NCBI GenBank assembly: GCA_023128035.1
Contig: JAGMES010000044.1
Coordinates: 1 to 30,620 of the forward strand
DNA length: 30,620 nucleotides
Origin: Halanaerobiales bacterium
GTDB taxonomy: Bacteria; Bacillota_F; Halanaerobiia; DY22613
Direction: 5' to 3'
Under the pieces are notes generated by a model. That model was not told the DNA's origin and searched no databases. It saw only the letters and a program-made list of their open reading frames with translations. A program made the translations under genes and the position numbers. Shown here one piece after another: positions 15,298-23,693 of the stretch (position 1 is its first letter; each line of letters starts with the position of its first letter).

Positions 15298-15398
15298 GAC
15301 CCCCACTTCTATAAGTGGTGGGAATTGTTTTTAATCTTCAGTGGGGGTAGAATCCCCTACTGAAGCCCCGATGTTCAGCTTTAGCTGGACGAGTTCAC
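15298..15398 (+). mobile_element. IS200/IS605-type right end (omegaRNA-like hairpins) without tnpB
   Basis: Three hairpins lie in series: CCCCCACTT/AAGTGGTGGG (15300-15322), CTTCAGT-GGGG/CCCC-TACTGAAG (about 15337-15365), and CAGCTTTAGCTG (15376-15387), ending GGACGAGTTCAC at 15398. This series of hairpins ending in TTCAC resembles the right end of IS200/IS605 elements, where the tnpB-associated omegaRNA scaffold lies. No tnpA or tnpB adjoins it. The family call is from pattern memory and needs an ISfinder/Rfam check. Confidence 0.55.
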
Positions 15399-15507
15399 TT
15401 ATAGTTCCTAATCTTATTTTAAAGTAATTTTAGAGTTTATACAATTTTTTTACCTTACAGATTCCTATTGAAAACTTACATTTTTGTCACATGAAATAAT
15501 TTAAGGT

Positions 15508-15525
15508 TACAACTTTCGCAGTTTG
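15508..15525. repeat. 18-bp dispersed repeat, solo copy of the MITE end at 28316
   Basis: TACAACTTTCGCAGTTTG here is the exact reverse complement of 28316-28333, which is the end of the inverted-repeat element after the crp/fnr gene. No partner end is seen nearby. The rest of 15399-15620 shows no gene. Confidence 0.65.
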
Positions 15526-15620
15526 GTGTAATGCCGCGTTTTAAAACAGAGTCATAATCAGTAGAATTTGAACATAAATTAATTAATATAATATTTTACT
15601 GATGGAAGGATTGAAAAATT

Positions 15621-17642
15621 ATGTACAAGCTGATCATTATGCTTCTTCTTTTGATAGTTTTAATAAGTCCAGCGATAGAAAGTGGAACTATATCAGATTT
15701 AAATCTAGTATATTCTGGAGAGGTAAAGTTGGGATTAACATGTGAAAAAGGTGTTACAAATTTTCTTCCAAGTTATCTTTTGTATTTACAGGGTGAACCT
15801 TATCCTGGATTTTACTTAATGACTTATGCTAGATCAGGAGGAGATTTGATTGATCAGATATTTATAGATTATACCAAAAATAATCTTGAGATTCAGCTGG
15901 GAGACAATTTATTCCATAATATTGGTGGAAAATTTTTATCATTTGATCAGAATCAAAGAGGAGGTTTAATTAGTTATTCGTGTTTTAACCAGAGTTTAAA
16001 AGTAGAGGCTATGGGGGCTTTGGTGAAAGGATTAAATCAAATAGAGGAGCTAGAGGGTCAAGGAAATGCTGGTCCTTATTTTTTGCATAATGGTCCTATT
16101 ATTCCTGGAAGTGAGATTTTGAAAAAGAATGGTATTATATTAACTGAAGATGATTATGAGATCAACTATCAAACTCGTATGATAAACTTTTTAGAACCTG
16201 TTGAAAAAGATGAAATGATTGAAATCAGTTATACTTATCAACCTGGAGGGGGTAATTATGAGAGGGTTTTGAGTGGACTAACCTTATCTGGAGATTGGTG
16301 TGGTTTTAATGGAAATGTGAATTGGATTAAAGTAGAAGATTATCCCAGAGAAGGAGGTTTTATTTTTTTACCACCTAGATTATTAGAGATAGGTGTTTTC
16401 AAAGGAGATTGGCAAAAATTTAAATGGCTGAAATTAGAAAATGAGTTAGCCTGGTCAGAGGTTTCAGGAGACTTAAAATATAGTGATTGGGCATATGATG
16501 GAGTCTTTAGATTAGGAGAAAGTCAATCTTATCTAGAGGGTAGATATACTTACTGTGGATCTGAGTTTAGGAGTTCGCTTGATCAGGTAGAATCAACTCC
16601 CTTAGTAGAATATTTTTTGGAAGGACGATGGCAGGTTAACCCATACTTTTATTTTATAAGTATGGCTGAGTATAATCATGATAATCCTGAGATGAATCCA
16701 GAGTTGATTACCACCTATGAGAGTTACAGATTTATTAAGGGATATTGGCAGTGTACTCCGACTTCATATATTCAACTTGTCTTTCAAGAAAAGGATACAG
16801 GAGATGATTTGATTTATTTACCTTTGGGCCAGACAAATAATATAGTTTCACTTTTCTATCATTATCAAGGGCCATGGTCATTAAATCTAGGAATTGATGG
16901 GGGAGATAAGATATGGAAAAGTCAGAGTTCTTCTGTATTGAATTATCAATATATGAAGCTAAACTCAATGGTCAAATGGAAAAATAGCAAGTGGGACAGT
17001 TTAATAGAATATAATTCTGAATATATTCACCTTATTGAAGATCAAGCTGATCAGATAAATCATTTTCTCAAATATATGTTAAAGTACAAAATATATAGTG
17101 GAGAGATTTCCATAGCGGGTGAAGAAGATATAGAAACAGAATATCTTCGCCATTTTCAAGAGGTTAGTTTTAAAAAACGGTTAATGAATAATTTGCATAC
17201 ACAGATTAAGTATCAAAGAGAGATGGAAGTTTATTCAAAAGCAAATAATGTGCCAAAGGAAAAGCTTATTTTTCAGATATTTTATCATGGGTCAGTCCGA
17301 ATTGAAGCGCGTTGGAATCAAAATAATCAATCCACATCAGGGCGGATAGCTGTTAGTGGCAAAAAGAAGGAAGTCCAATTTAACTGGTTAGAGAATGAAA
17401 AGATAAAGCAATATAGCAGCAAGGTAAAACTGAACCTTTTTTCAAAATTGAATTTACAATCAATGTTGACTTATGAGATTACAAAAAGTGAAAACCAATC
17501 CAATTTAGGATTGGTTGTGAATGGTGTTTATAAAATGAATGAAAATATAAAGTTTAATTTTTTTGGTGAGATTCCTCTGAATGGGGATATCGAAAATACG
17601 AAAGAATGTAATGGAAAAATTGAAATAATAATTTCTCTATGA
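15621..17642 (+). CDS. Large secreted beta-rich protein, putative outer-membrane barrel
   Basis: An N-terminal signal sequence (MYKLIIMLLLLIVLISPAIE) precedes about 650 residues of short alternating strands with many Tyr/Trp/Gly, typical of outer-membrane beta-barrels. Around residues 150-200, PGSEILKKNGIILTEDDYEI and MINFLEPVEKDEMIEISYTYQ form a repeat-like beta domain often seen in periplasmic or outer-membrane proteins of diderms (GSE..L.dg..L....DY.i). No membrane helices follow. It resembles uncharacterised large proteins of Halanaerobiales. The terminal residue is Leu, not Phe, so barrel insertion is not proven. It lies 75 bp upstream of a secreted subtilisin and may be co-expressed with it. 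The specific function is unknown. Confidence 0.6.
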   Translation: MYKLIIMLLLLIVLISPAIESGTISDLNLVYSGEVKLGLTCEKGVTNFLPSYLLYLQGEPYPGFYLMTYARSGGDLIDQIFIDYTKNNLEIQLGDNLFHNIGGKFLSFDQNQRGGLISYSCFNQSLKVEAMGALVKGLNQIEELEGQGNAGPYFLHNGPIIPGSEILKKNGIILTEDDYEINYQTRMINFLEPVEKDEMIEISYTYQPGGGNYERVLSGLTLSGDWCGFNGNVNWIKVEDYPREGGFIFLPPRLLEIGVFKGDWQKFKWLKLENELAWSEVSGDLKYSDWAYDGVFRLGESQSYLEGRYTYCGSEFRSSLDQVESTPLVEYFLEGRWQVNPYFYFISMAEYNHDNPEMNPELITTYESYRFIKGYWQCTPTSYIQLVFQEKDTGDDLIYLPLGQTNNIVSLFYHYQGPWSLNLGIDGGDKIWKSQSSSVLNYQYMKLNSMVKWKNSKWDSLIEYNSEYIHLIEDQADQINHFLKYMLKYKIYSGEISIAGEEDIETEYLRHFQEVSFKKRLMNNLHTQIKYQREMEVYSKANNVPKEKLIFQIFYHGSVRIEARWNQNNQSTSGRIAVSGKKKEVQFNWLENEKIKQYSSKVKLNLFSKLNLQSMLTYEITKSENQSNLGLVVNGVYKMNENIKFNFFGEIPLNGDIENTKECNGKIEIIISL

Positions 17643-17717
17643 TGTCATAAAATTAAAAGCTTGTTCATACACTTTGAGAGTGTGAAATCAAATTTTGAAA
17701 GGGGTTGTATTCTCGCT

Positions 17718-19052
17718 ATGAGAAAAAGCTTAATCATGGTAATGGTTCTGATGCTTATTGTGAGTGTTGGAGCTGTAGGAATTGCGGCAACAAAAAGTGT
17801 TAAAGTTATGGTAGAAGTGGTAGATCTAACAGACGCTATTATGAAGGAAATTAAAGGTGTAGCTGTGAGTGTGAATTTTACTTTTCCAGAAATCAATTCG
17901 ATTGCATTAACCATTGAAGAAAAGAATATACCTCAACTTCAGGCAGTCTCTGGAGTTCTTGGAGTATATCGTGATGAAGTTGTAAGTGTAGAAGAAGGAG
18001 AAAAAACTTGGGATTTAGATATTATTGATGTGGAGGTTGTGCACAACAATACATATACTGATGTTGATGGAACTGGAGTATATGTAGCTGTTTTAGATAC
18101 TGGGCTTCTTCCTAACTGGAGGGATTATTTTCCAGAAGAGAAAGTTGCAACTGAATATGGAGTAGGCTTCTTAAATCCTCAAGGAAATCCTAATCCAGGT
18201 GCATGGACAGGGACTCATGCTCATGGAACTCATGTAAGTAGTACAGTTATCGGTTATTATCTTTATGATTTGCCGATTGATGGAGTGGCTCCAGGTGCAA
18301 AAATTATTCCAGTAAAAGTATTAAATAATAATGGTACTGGTTATGATTCTGGGGTTACTGCTGGAATCATATATGTTGCGAATCTTCGCGCTAGTGGTAA
18401 AATCATTGAACCAATTGTAATTAATATGAGTCTTGGAAGTAGCGAACCAAGTGGCCCTGAGTTAAAAGCTATACAATATGCAATTGAGCAAGGTGTTATT
18501 GTAGTAACTTCTGCTGGAAATGAAGGAGAAGCAGGTATGGGATATCCTGGTGGCTATGATGAGGTTATCTCAGTAGGAGCAGTTGGTTGGACAGAAATGT
18601 GGCTAAATGGATGGAGAGCTGATGTGCCTGAAGGTGATATTAGAGATCAGGTATATGTAGCAGATTTCAGTAGTCGTGAATTACCAGGTCAATATTTGGA
18701 TGTTTTGGCTCCTGGGGACTGGATTGTTGGTCCATATACAATTAACGGAGCAGCACATCCGCCACAATGGGCTGAGCAGGATCAAATGGGTCAATATTAT
18801 TATTTAAGTGGCACAAGTATGGCCTCTCCTCATGTAGCTGGAGTAGCAGCATTGATGTTAGAAAAGAATCCATATTTAACTCAAATAGATATTGAAGACA
18901 TCTTAAAGGAAACAGCTTTATATATTGCTCCAAATAGTGGAATATTTGTACCAGACCCATGGGGTGGAGATACTTACTTCTGGGGAAGTGATGCAACAGG
19001 TTCTGGTTTAATTCAGGTTGATGAAGCTGTAGAAGCAGCTGTTGGTTATTAA
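17718..19052 (+). CDS. Secreted S8 family subtilisin-like serine protease
   Basis: The ATG at 17718 gives a clean signal peptide (MRKSLIMVMVLMLIV...AVGIAA). An I9-type pro-domain follows (about 25-100, VKVMVEVVDL...VSGVLGVYRDEVVSVEEGE), then the S8 catalytic domain: Asp127 in VAVLDTGL, His169 in HGTHVSS, oxyanion Asn268 in TSAGNEG, Ser367 in SGTSMASPHVAGVAALM. All triad residues are present, so it should be active. GAAAGGGG at 17697 is rather far (13 bases) from the ATG. At 444 residues it is a normal single-domain subtilase without cell-wall anchor or C-terminal domains, so it is probably exported free. A terminator follows. Confidence 0.93.
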   Translation: MRKSLIMVMVLMLIVSVGAVGIAATKSVKVMVEVVDLTDAIMKEIKGVAVSVNFTFPEINSIALTIEEKNIPQLQAVSGVLGVYRDEVVSVEEGEKTWDLDIIDVEVVHNNTYTDVDGTGVYVAVLDTGLLPNWRDYFPEEKVATEYGVGFLNPQGNPNPGAWTGTHAHGTHVSSTVIGYYLYDLPIDGVAPGAKIIPVKVLNNNGTGYDSGVTAGIIYVANLRASGKIIEPIVINMSLGSSEPSGPELKAIQYAIEQGVIVVTSAGNEGEAGMGYPGGYDEVISVGAVGWTEMWLNGWRADVPEGDIRDQVYVADFSSRELPGQYLDVLAPGDWIVGPYTINGAAHPPQWAEQDQMGQYYYLSGTSMASPHVAGVAALMLEKNPYLTQIDIEDILKETALYIAPNSGIFVPDPWGGDTYFWGSDATGSGLIQVDEAVEAAVGY

Positions 19053-19080
19053 TTGCAAATTATAATAAATAATTAGTTTA

Positions 19081-19119
19081 AAGCCATAGTGAGGTGAAAC
19101 CACTATGGCTTATTTTGTT
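19081..19119 (+). terminator. Terminator of the subtilisin gene
   Basis: AAGCCATAGTG (19081-19091) pairs with CACTATGGCTT (19101-19111), followed by ATTTTGTTT. Confidence 0.85.
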
Positions 19120-19248
19120 TATAGGTTTAGAATTGGTTAAGGTGAAGTTTATCATTTCTATTTACAGTATTAGGGTATTTAAAATATTTTATCAAATATG
19201 TATAGTAAAGAGCTTGAAGTAGAACATGTCGGAATAGTTCTTGATTTT

Positions 19249-19345
19249 CATGTATTTTAAAAGCAAAAAACCTATGTTTTATAACATAGGTTTTTTGCTT
19301 TTAAAATTTTGTAACATAAATTTTTGCTTTTAAAATACGTGTTTT
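19249..19345. repeat. Perfect 24-bp hairpin with duplicated right arm
   Basis: Left arm 19255-19278 (TTTTAAAAGC... CCTATGTT) pairs perfectly with 19283-19306 across a TTAT loop. A degenerate second copy of the right arm follows (TTTTTGCTTTTAAAATACGTG, 19323-19343) that also complements 19249-19269 with one mismatch. The left arm could therefore pair with either right arm. Confidence 0.7.
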
Positions 19346-19365
19346 GTAACATGTCCTTATGGCGG

Positions 19366-19397
19366 TCGATAGTTCGACCCCCTCTGTCACTCCTTTT
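19366..19397 (+). pseudogene. Possible degenerate tRNA 3' end
   Basis: GGCGGTCGATAGTTCGACCC followed by CCTCTGTCACTCC resembles a tRNA T-arm (TTCGA) and 3' acceptor strand, but the T-stem does not pair properly and no 5' half is present. It would fit a decayed attachment site bordering the DUF3800 gene. Confidence 0.3.
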
Positions 19398-19458
19398 AAG
19401 GATTAATCCTTATTATATAGTATGCTTAAATAATAAATAATATTCACTCAGGTAAATT

Positions 19459-20322
19459 TTATTTATTTGGTACCTTTGGTTGTGGGTCATCTATGTCATC
19501 TATCCATATTCTTGTTTGTTTTGTAATGGGAATTTTTTGAAAACCCCAGTTCCTAAAATCCTTTGAATCTGTAGCAGTGTATATTTTATTCTTTAAAGCT
19601 GTAAAAATTTTGTTTTTAGTACCATAGTTAATACTGGTTGGATTTGCCTCAAATTTGCCTCTACGAACTCTACTTAAGGGATTGCAGATAACATCGGCAA
19701 TTTGCAGACCATATTTATATTTAGGGTCATTTTTTTCAGCCATTATGAATCCTTTTATCTTACCTTTAAGTGTTTGGTCGATATTTAAAAGGTTTGTTCC
19801 ATTATTAAAAATATCGAAAAAAGTTTTTTGAACGATTAAATTTTGATTATCATCTCTACCCTCTACTACGATTCTTGCTGATTTTGCATTATTTTTATAT
19901 ATAAAAGAGTAATAATTTTGTAATATATGAGTGAAAGCAATAGCGTAAGGATCTTTGGATGGTTTATAATAGTGTAGAAGTTTTTCTTTGTCAATTGTGA
20001 TAGATATTATTGTGAAATCCAGGCTAGTTAAAAAATTAGGTAAGTTATCATAAAATTTTTGTCGTTGATCATCAGATAATGAGGAAAAGTGATCCTTTTT
20101 TCTATGTATAGCCTCAAGATGAAGTAATATTTCTGAATTTTCAAAACATTGCGTTTTAAAATCGTCTAGCTTATCTTTTAGTGGGCAGGATGGTTCATTA
20201 TTAGCTACTACTGCATACTTTAACTCAAAAATAACCCCACATAAAGTAAATGGCTGGTTATTAGTAACAACAGAACTTCCAGTTTCATCTATAAACATAA
20301 TATACTTTTTATTTTTGCCCAT
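19459..20322 (-). CDS. DUF3800 domain protein
   Basis: The 287-residue cytosolic protein begins with YIMFIDETG (the acidic DE of the DUF3800 start), has the internal histidine segment LLHLEAIHRKKDHFSSL, a middle acidic VVEGRDD, and KYGLQIADVICNPLSRVRRGK near residue 210. These conserved acidic and ADxxxxxxR elements define DUF3800, proposed to have an RNase H-like nuclease fold and common in genomic islands and defence neighbourhoods. It is monocistronic, with a good upstream AAGGGA site. Its function is unproven. Confidence 0.8.
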   Translation of the reverse strand: MGKNKKYIMFIDETGSSVVTNNQPFTLCGVIFELKYAVVANNEPSCPLKDKLDDFKTQCFENSEILLHLEAIHRKKDHFSSLSDDQRQKFYDNLPNFLTSLDFTIISITIDKEKLLHYYKPSKDPYAIAFTHILQNYYSFIYKNNAKSARIVVEGRDDNQNLIVQKTFFDIFNNGTNLLNIDQTLKGKIKGFIMAEKNDPKYKYGLQIADVICNPLSRVRRGKFEANPTSINYGTKNKIFTALKNKIYTATDSKDFRNWGFQKIPITKQTRIWIDDIDDPQPKVPNK

Positions 20323-20583
20323 ATAAATTCATCCTTCCCTAATAACAAAAATTTATGTAGTTATTATATCATAATCTGTTTAAACTGTTAAGTAAAAAAA
20401 GTTAAAATTATCAATAAATTTTTATAAAATCACTGAACCCAACCTTCCATCAACAGTAAATATAAAGAAAAAAGTTAAAACATAGGAAATAATAAAGGAA
20501 ATCTGGAAACGAGGACGAATAACTAAATATATAAGGTTTGTTTTGAGAATAAAAGAATATAAAGTATTACCTAAAGAAAAGCC
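20323..20583. other. Intergenic region, no feature seen
   Basis: AT-rich sequence between the divergent DUF3800 gene and the riboswitch promoter. I see no open frame of note and no repeat. Confidence 0.4.
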
Positions 20584-20612
20584 TTGAAATTCTGTAGAAT
20601 TTACGTTAAAAT
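20584..20612 (+). promoter_or_regulatory. Promoter of the riboswitch-controlled gene
   Basis: TTGAAA (20584-20589), 17-base spacer, TAAAAT (20607-20612), about 35 bases upstream of the riboswitch P1 stem. Confidence 0.7.
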
Positions 20613-20649
20613 AAAAACGAACATTTCTTTAATAATATTACTAAATGTT

Positions 20650-20720
20650 CACTTATATAAATCTAGCAATATGGGCTAGATGTTTCTACCAAACTACCGT
20701 AAATAGTTAGTCTATAAGTG
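20650..20720 (+). promoter_or_regulatory. Purine riboswitch aptamer, guanine-type (C74)
   Basis: P1 CACTTATA/TATAAGTG (20650-20657 with 20713-20720), P2 ATCTAGC/GCTAGAT (20661-20667 with 20675-20681) with loop AATATGG, J2/3 GTTTCTACC, P3 AACTA/TAGTT with loop CCGTAAA, and J3/1 GTCTATA. All conserved purine-aptamer positions are present. The base equivalent to 74 is C, as in guanine/hypoxanthine sensors. I see no clear intrinsic terminator between the aptamer and the ribosome binding site at 20751, so control may be translational or the expression platform may be altered. Confidence 0.9.
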
Positions 20721-20764
20721 TTCGATAGAAAAAAGAAAGACTATTATAGTAAGGAGTGATTAGT

Positions 20765-22168
20765 TTGCGGTATGATGTGATAATTGTAGGAGCTGGCCCG
20801 GCAGGAATTTTTACGGCATTAGAGTTGATTAGGCAAAAATCTGATAAAAACATTCTAGTAATTGAAAAAGGAAGAGCTATAGATAAAAGACATTGCCCCA
20901 AAGAAGAGACAAAAGAATGTGTTCATTGTAAACCATATTGCCATATTACAACAGGTTTTTCTGGAGCAGGTGCTTTTTCAGATGGTAAATTATCTTTAAG
21001 CTATGAAGTAGGGGGAGATTTACCAAAATTAATTGGGAGTGATAAGGCGCAAGAGTATATTAATTATACTGATAAGATTTATCTTGAGTTTGGTGCAGAT
21101 TTAAAAGTAGAGGGATTAGAAAATAGTGAAGCAAAGAAAGAAATCAGAAGAAAAGCAATAGAAGCAGGTCTTAAATTGGTTGATTGTCCGATTAGACATT
21201 TAGGAACAGAAAAAGCTCAGGAGATATATTTAAAAGTTCAAAATTACCTTATAGATTCTGGAATAAAGATTAGATTTAATACTGTGGTTCAAGATCTAGT
21301 TATAGAAGAAGGAGTAGCAAAGGGAGTAAAAATAGCTGATTCCAAATCCAAAAGCAATGAAGAAATATTATTTGGTGATAAAATAATTGTGGCTGCAGGT
21401 AGAAAAGGAGCAGACTGGCTTAAAGAAATGTGTTTAGTGCATGACATCAATCATTGTGCTGGTACTGTAGATATTGGTGTACGTGTTGAAGTTAGAAATG
21501 AAATTATGGAAAAGGTTAATAATGTACTTTATGAATCAAAACTTATAGGATATCCAGCTCCTTTTAGAAATAAAGTAAGGACTTTTTGCCAAAATCCTGG
21601 TGGTTTTGTTAGTCAGGAGAATTATGATAATGATTTAGCCATAGTTAATGGACATTCTTATAAAGATAAAAAATCAGAGAACACTAATTTGGCTATTTTA
21701 AGCTCTCATAATTTTTCAGAACCATTTAATCAACCTATCCAATATGGAAAGAAAGTAACCGAACTTGTTAATATGCTAGGGAACGGTAAAATCCTTGTAC
21801 AAAGATATGGTGATATTTTAAACGGTAAAAGAACCTGGCAAGATGAATTAGATCAGTCTAATGTAAAACCTACATTACCTGATGCAATAGCTGGAGATAT
21901 AACATCTGCTATTCCCTATAGACCTATGATGAATATTTTAAACTTTATTGAAGCTATGAATACTGTTGTACCGGGTTTTGCTAGTAGAGAAACCTTGTTA
22001 TACGGTCCAGAGATAAAGTTTTATAGTAATAAAATAAATGTAAATGAGAATTTTGATACTAATATTAAAGGGCTATATTGTTTAGGTGATTCTAGTGGTT
22101 GGACAAGAGGTTTGATGATGGCATCTGTTATGGGAGTATTGATGGGGCAAAAAATTGAAGAAAAGTAG
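20765..22168 (+). CDS. COG2509-type FAD-dependent dehydrogenase
   Basis: TTG at 20765 is the likely start: AAGGAG (20751-20756) lies 8 bases before it, and the GTG at 20756 is inside that site. The 467 residues start with the Rossmann FAD motif YDVIIVGAGPAGIFTALEL. A Cys-rich CPKEETKECVHCKPYC follows, then TGFSGAGAFSDGKLSLS, and the C-terminal FAD-binding YCLGDSSGWTRGLMMASVMG. This is the COG2509 family, of unknown reaction, found near purine genes in several Firmicutes. Here it is under a guanine-type riboswitch and converges on a decayed purA, which supports a purine link. The protein appears intact and soluble. Confidence 0.85.
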   Translation: MRYDVIIVGAGPAGIFTALELIRQKSDKNILVIEKGRAIDKRHCPKEETKECVHCKPYCHITTGFSGAGAFSDGKLSLSYEVGGDLPKLIGSDKAQEYINYTDKIYLEFGADLKVEGLENSEAKKEIRRKAIEAGLKLVDCPIRHLGTEKAQEIYLKVQNYLIDSGIKIRFNTVVQDLVIEEGVAKGVKIADSKSKSNEEILFGDKIIVAAGRKGADWLKEMCLVHDINHCAGTVDIGVRVEVRNEIMEKVNNVLYESKLIGYPAPFRNKVRTFCQNPGGFVSQENYDNDLAIVNGHSYKDKKSENTNLAILSSHNFSEPFNQPIQYGKKVTELVNMLGNGKILVQRYGDILNGKRTWQDELDQSNVKPTLPDAIAGDITSAIPYRPMMNILNFIEAMNTVVPGFASRETLLYGPEIKFYSNKINVNENFDTNIKGLYCLGDSSGWTRGLMMASVMGVLMGQKIEEK

Positions 22169-22194
22169 TAATTTAATAAATAAAAATTTTGATA

Positions 22195-22227
22195 AAAAGA
22201 GAGACAAATTCATCTTGTCTCTCTTTT
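22195..22227. terminator. Bidirectional terminator between FAD protein and purA remnant
   Basis: AAAAGAGAGACAA (22195-22207) pairs with TTGTCTCTCTTTT (22215-22227), with A and T runs on both sides. Confidence 0.85.
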
Positions 22228-22236
22228 CTAATGTTC

Positions 22237-23054
22237 CTAAACTTCTTCCCGCACAATTAAAGCTTCACGATCTGGCCCAACGGAAATATATTTAATAGGA
22301 ACTCCACAAAGTTTTTCAATTCTCTAAATCCGCTTAATACATCTAAACAACTAACAGTCATAACTGTTGCGCCTTGGAGTTTACAACCATATCTAGTAGC
22401 AACAGCATCAAAATGACCAATTCTACGTGGTCGTCCAGTTTTTGCGCCAAATTCTTTTCCTTTTGTTCTGATTTCATCTGCAAGTGGGGTCATAATTTCA
22501 GAAACAAAAGCTCCTTTACCAACACAGGTTGAATATGCTTTGGTTATGCCAATAACTTTTCCTATAGATTGAGGCATTACAGGAATTGATGCACAGGCAT
22601 AACCTGCTAAAGTGGAAGAGGAAGTTGTATACGGATAAATACCATGGGTAATATCTCTTAATGCTCCTAGTTGAGCTTCTACTAAGATGTTTTTATTTTT
22701 TTCTTGCATCGTAGTTATTATCGGTTGAATAGTTGCAATATAAGGTTTGATTTTTTTTCCAAAATGCATTAACCATTCATATGTTTTATTAAAATCAATG
22801 GGTTCTTCACCATAGATACCTTGAATACGCAGATTATTATACTCAATTAAACTAGCAAGATGTTCTTTCAAATAATCTGGGTAAAGTAGTTCTCCAACCT
22901 GAATACCCTTCTTTAAATATTTATCGCCATATACTGGTGCAATTCCACTCATCGTTGAACCATATTTTTTTTCTTTTAATCTTTCATCTTCTAATCTGTC
23001 TAAAAGAGGATGGAACGGTAGGATTAAAATTGCTCTATCTGAGATAAGGATAGC
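22237..23054 (-). pseudogene. purA: Adenylosuccinate synthetase remnant
   Basis: The minus-strand reading starts abruptly at AILISDRAILILPFHPLLDRL (homologous to about residue 115 of PurA) directly after a stop at 23057, so the N-terminal third, including the GDEGKGK phosphate loop and catalytic Asp/His, is gone. It continues well as TMSGIAPVYGDKYLKKGI, GALRDITHGIYPYTTSSS, TGRPRRIGHFDAVATRYG and LDVLSGFR. A 1-base loss then shifts the frame: the real ending (LCGVPIKYISVGPDREALIV, stop at 22237) is in another frame from the apparent NFVEFLLNIFPLGQIVKL. Both defects would abolish AMP synthesis from this copy, so a functional purA should exist elsewhere. Confidence 0.9.
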
Positions 23055-23106
23055 TTATATCTAGAAAAAGTATATTTAATATGTGGACTGATAGTTGTAC
23101 AATAGA

Positions 23107-23157
23107 ATTGACCTATTTAGTCAATAAATTTGATGGTTTAAGGTTAATATATATAAT
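23107..23157 (+). promoter_or_regulatory. Promoter and operator of the tetR remnant
   Basis: ATTGAC (23107-23112) and GTCAAT (23120-23125) form an inverted repeat with 7-base spacing, a TetR-type operator. TTGATG (23130-23135) with a 16-base spacer to TATAAT (23152-23157) forms the promoter. Confidence 0.6.
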
Positions 23158-23182
23158 CCAAGCATCCAGAAGGAGTGAGGTT

Positions 23183-23636
23183 ATGTACTCAAAGTTTGCT
23201 GAGAATGGTTATAATAAAGCTTCAACTAATAAAATTGATATAGGTGAAAAGGATATTTTGAAACGTCTAAGGGATGTTACTATAGTCAAATTCGAAATAA
23301 TGACTAAATATCCTCACTTGTTTAATTTTTTTAATTCTATTTACCTAGATGATTCTAAAGAAATAGCAAAAGATATCCTCAATAAAAGCGAAGAGAAGAG
23401 AAGAGAAGAGATCTGGTGCTTTTACAAAGTTTTTTGAAGGGGTTGATTATTCTTACTTTAAAGATGGTGCTGATATTCAAAGAATATTAAGTATTATTAA
23501 GTGGACATTAGAAAAAATTGGTGAGGAGTATCTAAAAAAACTAAAACATTCTGATATAAAAGAAATTGATTTTGATGAAGTTTTAAAAGAAGTTGAAAAT
23601 TATATTTGCATTTTTAGAGATTGTTTTTATAAGTAG
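23183..23636 (+). pseudogene. TetR family regulator, deleted HTH and frameshifted
   Basis: The ATG at 23183, with GGAGTGAGG upstream, begins MYSKFAENGYNKASTNKI, the start of a TetR HTH, but the remainder of the HTH is missing and the sequence jumps into the ligand domain (RDVTIVKFEIMTKYPHLFNFFNSIY). The frame is lost at a four-copy AAGAG repeat (23391-23410); in another frame it continues KFFEGVDYSYFKDGADIQRI...ENYICIFRDCFYK to TAG 23634. The DNA-binding domain is incomplete, so the protein cannot act as a repressor, but its operator is preserved. Confidence 0.85.
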
Positions 23637-23642
23637 AGGGAG

Positions 23643-23676
23643 AAGAAGAGGGTCTATTTTGGAAACTCTTCTTTTT
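23643..23676 (+). terminator. Terminator after the tetR remnant
   Basis: AAGAAGAG (23643-23650) pairs with CTCTTCTT (23666-23673), then TTT. Confidence 0.7.
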
Positions 23677-23693
23677 ATGTGAGGGGGGTTTAT

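Noticed and set aside
17645..17914. Minus-strand frame opposite the subtilisin signal and pro-region
   Set aside because: Thr/Ile-rich mirror of the signal and pro-peptide coding sequence.
23391..23410. Functional phase-variable tetR switch
   Set aside because: The AAGAG tract could slip, but most of the HTH is deleted upstream, so no frame would give a working DNA-binding protein.
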